NCBI RefSeq assembly: GCF_014644295.1
Contig: NZ_BMKK01000002.1
Location: forward strand, 186,001-250,000
DNA length: 64,000 bases
From: Emticicia aquatilis
GTDB lineage: Bacteria; Bacteroidota; Bacteroidia; Cytophagales; Spirosomataceae
Reading direction: 5' to 3'
The position numbers and the translations under genes are program-made. Positions 60,252-64,000 of the stretch are shown here, one piece after another (within the stretch, counting starts at the first letter, position 1; every line of letters begins with the position of its first letter). The notes under the pieces are model-generated. The model was given only the letters and a program-made list of their open reading frames with translations, did no database searches and was not told the DNA's origin.

Positions 60252-62759
60252 TTAAAATTTAAGTTGTAACCCTGTAAAAATGCCAAATTTTGAGATTGCA
60301 GGATTATCATTATGGTTTAGTCGCCAAATGGCATCTACTGTAAATACATGAAAAATATTTTCAATGCCAAAACCCGCTTCTGCGAAAGGAGTCTTACCTG
60401 TTCCCGTTCTGACATCGTTGAGGCTATTATAAGTTTTATTGGTTACGGACATACTTCCCCAATACACATTTGCAGTTACCCTTTCTCGCCAATTCAACTT
60501 ATTGAGTAAGGGAATTTTATCAAAAATAAAGCCCCCAAGTGAGTAACGAGTAAGCAAGCTTGCATATTTATCATCAGCAAATTCATAAGGATTCATGGTA
60601 TTAAAGGCATAACTACTCAAAAAATAGGCTTCGTTGCCTCTCGGTACATGGAGTAAAATATAGGGTAGTGTACCAAAAGTTTTGCCCATACTTAGGTTAT
60701 AATAAAATGTTCCTTTGGGTGGTAATTTGAAGGTTTGAATAATACCAACATCTATCTTATGGTAGTTAAATAAGGTTTTAGCAGTTGTTTCAAAGCCAAG
60801 AGTATATTTAAAATGTAAGACAGGAAAAGGCGTTGAAAGGTGAATTTTATCGTAATTCAAAATCGTGGTACGCTCGTTATGTGCATATCTAAAATTAATT
60901 GACCCCTCCGAAGTATAAAGTTGGTGTAAAATATCACTTGGCTGTGGCACTTTATCTCCATCAATATTTTCATAAATAAACTTAAAAACAGGGTCAATGG
61001 ATTTGTAAGCTAAGGCAGCTTTCACCGTCCAATTTTGCGTAAGTTGTCTTTCATGTTGAAGTTTCAACTCGCCTACAAAAATTTGAAAAGAAGGAATGTT
61101 TTTCCGAAATGCAAAATTGAAAATATTATCTTTATCCAGCTCATCATCATTGACCGTTACCATATCATAGTCTTTGTGAGCATACAATTCCGTTTTAACC
61201 CAAGGCGAGATAGAATGTAAATACTTGATTCCAACGCCTCCTTTCAGTCGTTTATCGCCAAAACCATAAGCTACATAAGCATTTAGGTTAATTTTTTTAT
61301 TAAAATCCTCCAATGTCCAAAAACCGAACCTTGTTCGCCAGCCTTCGGTAAGATTGCGACTAATAAATGAGGAATAAGGTCCAACACGCAAGGTATTATG
61401 GGCGAAATCCCAATAACCACTTGCCAAAAACGTAGTCATTTTTACTGTTCTATTAAATCTATCATTATCTTTCAAAGAATCAACCGCTTGATAAATAGCA
61501 ATCTCACGCTTACTTAGGCTATCCAATCGGGCAGTTTTCCAAAATTGGTCGGTTTTATTCAAATAGTTTGAATCAACTTGTGCATATTTTGATTTGAACA
61601 AAGTAGAATCTCTGATTTCTTCATTGAGTTTTACTTTGTCAAAAGTTGTAGTATTACTAAAAACTAAGTTTTCTCTTTGCTTCGTTTTCGATGAAAAAGG
61701 TAAACCAAATAACTCTGGACCAGACTCAATTTCAACTTCCGAAATACCCTTTTTAGGCATCCATGCCTTCATGGTATCTGCAAAAACAGGCACAAAATCT
61801 TGAAAGAAACGTACACCTTTAATAAAATTGAGGTTTACATCTTTACTAACCGTCATGTCGAATTTTTGTACGGCATACGAATCATCCTCAATCCACATCT
61901 CGCCATTGAATGTATTTTCGTTTTTTCGTTTGGGCGTAAATTTCATTCTAAAATAGCGGTGCGTAGGGTCGGTCATGGTGGTATCCATGATTTCGTATTT
62001 ATAATAATGCGAACCAACGTCCGAAATTGGGCTTACAAAGTTGTTATTATATAGGATATTCCAGTTTTGATAAATATTGATTTTCTCATTGAATTTATCA
62101 AACTGTCTAATAAATTTATCGGTTTCGAGTCCGATTGTTTTTTTTGCTTTCAAGTTTTGAATCTGAATCGGGGGTTTCTTTGAATGATAAAAATCGGAAA
62201 GAGTTTCATAAAAATACAAGGGCATAACCGACTTATTGCTCGAATCCAAGTTTTGATAAGTCGAATAAACCATGTCTTTCATCGAGCCTTTTTTAATGTT
62301 TTCTTGTTTCACATTTTTCAAATCTACTTCCGATTTATTATAGACTTCATATTGATAATTATTGAACTTATCAAAATTATTATATCCTTTTCGGGCAACT
62401 ACTTTTTTCCACAAGGCTTTTCCAGGGTCTGCATAAGCAGTTACTTTAACTTCATTAAGTTTTGTCAAAGAACTGCTAAGTAGGAAAATGAAGTTTTGAG
62501 AAATTTTGCTATCAATGTGCTGACTTTGAGGCAAATATCCAACCATCGAAACTATGATAGAATCTGATGGATGTGAAGTTTTTAAAGAGAAAAATCCATC
62601 AAAATTTGCCTGTGTACCTGTTTTTGTGCCTTTGAGTTGAATATTTGCAAATGGTATTGGTTCTTTGCTTGAAGCATCCATTACTTTACCTGTCAAAGTT
62701 TTGGTGGTTTGGGCGGTACTTATAATCGTAATTAATAATAATGGGAGTATGTATTTCAT
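60252..62759 (-). CDS. DUF5686/carboxypeptidase-like outer-membrane protein
   Basis: 835 aa: signal peptide (MKYILPLLLITIISTAQ), carboxypeptidase-like regulatory domain (~20-105; LTGKVMDASSKEPIPFANIQ), then a long beta-rich part as in DUF5686 proteins (KKVVARKGYNNFDKFNNYQY, IFHVFTVDAIWRLNH) ending in LQLKF, as barrels do. The ECF-type motif D ends 20 bp before the ATG. Divergent from the two-component genes. Role in the envelope unknown. Confidence 0.85.
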   Translation of the reverse strand: MKYILPLLLITIISTAQTTKTLTGKVMDASSKEPIPFANIQLKGTKTGTQANFDGFFSLKTSHPSDSIIVSMVGYLPQSQHIDSKISQNFIFLLSSSLTKLNEVKVTAYADPGKALWKKVVARKGYNNFDKFNNYQYEVYNKSEVDLKNVKQENIKKGSMKDMVYSTYQNLDSSNKSVMPLYFYETLSDFYHSKKPPIQIQNLKAKKTIGLETDKFIRQFDKFNEKINIYQNWNILYNNNFVSPISDVGSHYYKYEIMDTTMTDPTHRYFRMKFTPKRKNENTFNGEMWIEDDSYAVQKFDMTVSKDVNLNFIKGVRFFQDFVPVFADTMKAWMPKKGISEVEIESGPELFGLPFSSKTKQRENLVFSNTTTFDKVKLNEEIRDSTLFKSKYAQVDSNYLNKTDQFWKTARLDSLSKREIAIYQAVDSLKDNDRFNRTVKMTTFLASGYWDFAHNTLRVGPYSSFISRNLTEGWRTRFGFWTLEDFNKKINLNAYVAYGFGDKRLKGGVGIKYLHSISPWVKTELYAHKDYDMVTVNDDELDKDNIFNFAFRKNIPSFQIFVGELKLQHERQLTQNWTVKAALAYKSIDPVFKFIYENIDGDKVPQPSDILHQLYTSEGSINFRYAHNERTTILNYDKIHLSTPFPVLHFKYTLGFETTAKTLFNYHKIDVGIIQTFKLPPKGTFYYNLSMGKTFGTLPYILLHVPRGNEAYFLSSYAFNTMNPYEFADDKYASLLTRYSLGGFIFDKIPLLNKLNWRERVTANVYWGSMSVTNKTYNSLNDVRTGTGKTPFAEAGFGIENIFHVFTVDAIWRLNHNDNPAISKFGIFTGLQLKF

Positions 62760-62784
62760 TTCTTTGTTGGTTCTTTATTTGCCT

Positions 62785-62813
62785 TTACACCGAATATATA
62801 AGAAAGCGTTGCC
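62785..62813 (-). promoter_or_regulatory. ECF-type promoter motif D
   Basis: GGCAAC (62808-62813), 17 bp, GTGTAA (62785-62790) on the minus strand. The start would be near 62778, ~19 nt before the DUF5686 ATG. Flanked by a direct repeat TTGCCTTT (62779, 62809). Confidence 0.6.
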
Positions 62814-62852
62814 TTTGAAGAGAAATAAAATTTTGATGCAAACCTATAATTG

Positions 62853-62919
62853 GATTCTGTATAAAATCTGTATAAAAAATATGCTTAATGGTAAATAAAT
62901 CCAAAATCAGTACAGAATC
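62853..62919 (+). promoter_or_regulatory. Tandem 11-bp repeats upstream of response regulator
   Basis: TCTGTATAAAA occurs twice in tandem (62856-62866, 62867-62877). GATTCTGTA (62853-62861) recurs inverted as TACAGAATC (62911-62919). 11-bp direct repeats are the usual form of OmpR/PhoB-family sites, so autoregulation by the downstream regulator is likely. Confidence 0.55.
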
Positions 62920-62937
62920 TTTTTGCAATTTTGCAAT

Positions 62938-63615
62938 ATGAAAATCTTACTCATTGAAGACGAAAAGGCTTTGGCGATAACAATTCAGAAGTTTTTGCTT
63001 GATGAAAGCTATGTGTGTGAATGGGTATCGAACTTGCCCGATGCCGAAGACAAAATTGGGGTTTATGAATATGATTGTGTGTTGGTAGATATTATGCTGC
63101 CCAATGGCTCGGGACTTTCGATTGTTGAACAACTCAAAAAACAACAATCTTCAGCAGGAATTATCATTATTTCTGCTAAAAATGCCCTTGATGATAAAAT
63201 TAAAGGACTGGATTTAGGAGCGGATGATTATTTGACAAAACCTTTTCATCTAACAGAACTCAATTCGAGGGTAAAATCGGTACTGAGAAGAAGGCAATTT
63301 GGCGGAAATAGAGAAATTATTTTTGGTGAAATAAAAATCCTTCCCGACTCAAAAGAAGTATGGGTTGGCACAAAAAACATCATTCTTACTCGCAAAGAAT
63401 ATGATTTGTTGATGTATTTTGTAGCAAATAGCAACCGAGTTTTGCCAAAATCAAGTATTTCGGAGCATCTTTATGGCGACGAAATTGACCAATCAGATAC
63501 CTTTGATTTCTTGTATTCTCACATCAAAAACCTAAGAAAAAAGCTCATCGAAGCGTCTTGCCCCGACTACATACAGACTCTGTATGGTGTTGGATATAAA
63601 TTTAGTCTCACATGA
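62938..63615 (+). CDS. OmpR/PhoB-family response regulator
   Basis: 225 aa from the ATG at 62938 (MKILLIEDEKALAITIQKF); a TTG at 62923 is in frame but less likely. Receiver domain (~1-115) with acidic pair E8/D9, phospho-acceptor in CVLVDIMLPNG (Asp about 51) and DYLTKPF (Lys about 101). C-terminal winged HTH (~130-225) with LTRKEYDLLMYFVAN and SDTFDFLYSHIKNLRKKL, and YGVGYKF. Overlaps the kinase gene by ATGA. Its targets may include itself via the tandem repeats. Confidence 0.95.
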   Translation: MKILLIEDEKALAITIQKFLLDESYVCEWVSNLPDAEDKIGVYEYDCVLVDIMLPNGSGLSIVEQLKKQQSSAGIIIISAKNALDDKIKGLDLGADDYLTKPFHLTELNSRVKSVLRRRQFGGNREIIFGEIKILPDSKEVWVGTKNIILTRKEYDLLMYFVANSNRVLPKSSISEHLYGDEIDQSDTFDFLYSHIKNLRKKLIEASCPDYIQTLYGVGYKFSLT

Positions 63616-64000
63616 AACTCATCAATAAAGCTACTCGTTCGTTTCTGATTGCTTGCCTTATGGCCTCTATTGCTGGCGGAGTTTTGTGCTATTTTATATT
63701 AAAAAAAATCTTAGCAGAAGAAGATACCGAGCGACTGTATATTCAAAAAAATAAGTTGGAAGATTTTGTAAAAACAAATGGCAAGTTGCCCGAAAATGAT
63801 TTGCCTTTTTTAGATAGATTTTGGGTTTATCCAACAAAAAATTATAAACCTGTTGAGCTAAAAGACACAGTTTTACGAACCAATCCTCATCACGATGGTC
63901 TTGAAATCAAACAAATTGCATTTTGTGTAAAAACGGCCGACGGTTATTACCAAATCAAAATCCGAAAAGCACTTTATGAGTCCGAAGACCTTATCGAAGC
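63612..64000 (+). CDS. Sensor histidine kinase, 3' partial
   Basis: 129 codons to the edge. Starts MKLINKATRSFLIACLMASI at an ATG overlapping the response-regulator stop. One membrane helix (~10-31), then an extracytoplasmic sensor part (EDTERLYIQKNKLEDFVKT to QIKIRKALYESEDL). No kinase motif is reached. The assignment as kinase rests on the ATGA-coupled position and this N-terminal layout. Confidence 0.75.
   Translation, partial: MKLINKATRSFLIACLMASIAGGVLCYFILKKILAEEDTERLYIQKNKLEDFVKTNGKLPENDLPFLDRFWVYPTKNYKPVELKDTVLRTNPHHDGLEIKQIAFCVKTADGYYQIKIRKALYESEDLIE

Larger units (their letters stand above)
9151..64000. mobile_element. Putative integrated metal-resistance island, one end only
   Basis: Inferred from the tRNA-Asn fragment, the adjacent tyrosine integrase and the dense run of accessory metal-handling genes. 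No second copy of the 42-bp core was noticed up to 64000, so the far boundary and any conjugation genes would lie outside the window, or the boundary inside has been lost. The true extent is unknown. Confidence 0.4.

Overview
The window looks like Bacteroidota, most likely a Cytophagales-type bacterium. It is AT-rich, and several genes are preceded by the Bacteroidota -7 promoter element TAnnTTTG. It carries SusC/TonB receptors with carboxypeptidase-like plug extensions, DUF4249, DUF5686, DUF3347, HYC_CC_PP and GDCCVxC proteins, and membrane or hybrid regulators typical of the phylum. The genus assignment is inference; no rRNA gene is present.

Layout. 1-9150 is a sparse, decayed accessory stretch. 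It holds a membrane AraC-type regulator cut by the left edge, an AP2/degenerate-HNH protein, a large hybrid histidine kinase and about 1 kb of non-coding DNA. It also holds an IS3-family element (6181-7457) beside the ruins of an IS5-family transposase, and a ribbon-helix-helix gene behind degenerate 20-bp iterons. At 9151-9192 lies the 3' part of tRNA-Asn(GTT), starting exactly at the anticodon loop, followed by a tyrosine integrase. I read this as one end of an integrated island extending right. The other end was not found, so the island probably reaches or passes position 64000.

Cargo, nearly all on the minus strand. 10794-13665: OM porin, Rieske protein and di-heme oxidase behind a perfect 16-bp palindrome. 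13833-15790: fatty-acid hydroxylase, Crp-like regulator and a secreted protein. 15918-24009: Zn/Cd/Co efflux (P-type ATPase, CzcB, a CzcA-CzcC fusion and a small Cys protein). 25745-30394: a mercury-type transport set (MerTP, GDCCVxC, ArsR, redoxin, MerC-like, MerR, MFS) without a visible MerA or MerB. 30405-32137: rhodanese/metallo-beta-lactamase and Crp-like regulator. 32198-48751: a large copper region with two multicopper oxidases, PepSY, DUF3347 proteins, a four-helix copper-storage protein, HMA proteins, a Rieske protein, a YncE-like propeller, an AraC regulator with an N-terminal CxxC and a TonB receptor. A nuclease-like protein sits inside its main operon.

48899-64000: TonB receptor with DUF4249, a PepSY-like repeat protein, a lipid-type cluster (START, fatty-acid hydroxylase, ACP, DUF2147, ACP-like protein without its serine), a di-heme cytochrome coupled to a four-repeat membrane protein, a DUF5686 protein and an OmpR-type two-component system cut by the right edge. 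Four sites in this part share a motif with the shape of an ECF-sigma promoter (GGCAAC, 16-17 bp, GTGTAA), which suggests a common regulon. Together the genes move metals across both membranes, bind or oxidise copper in the periplasm, sense metals and adjust the envelope. I saw no relaxase, type IV secretion genes, CRISPR array or complete tRNA.
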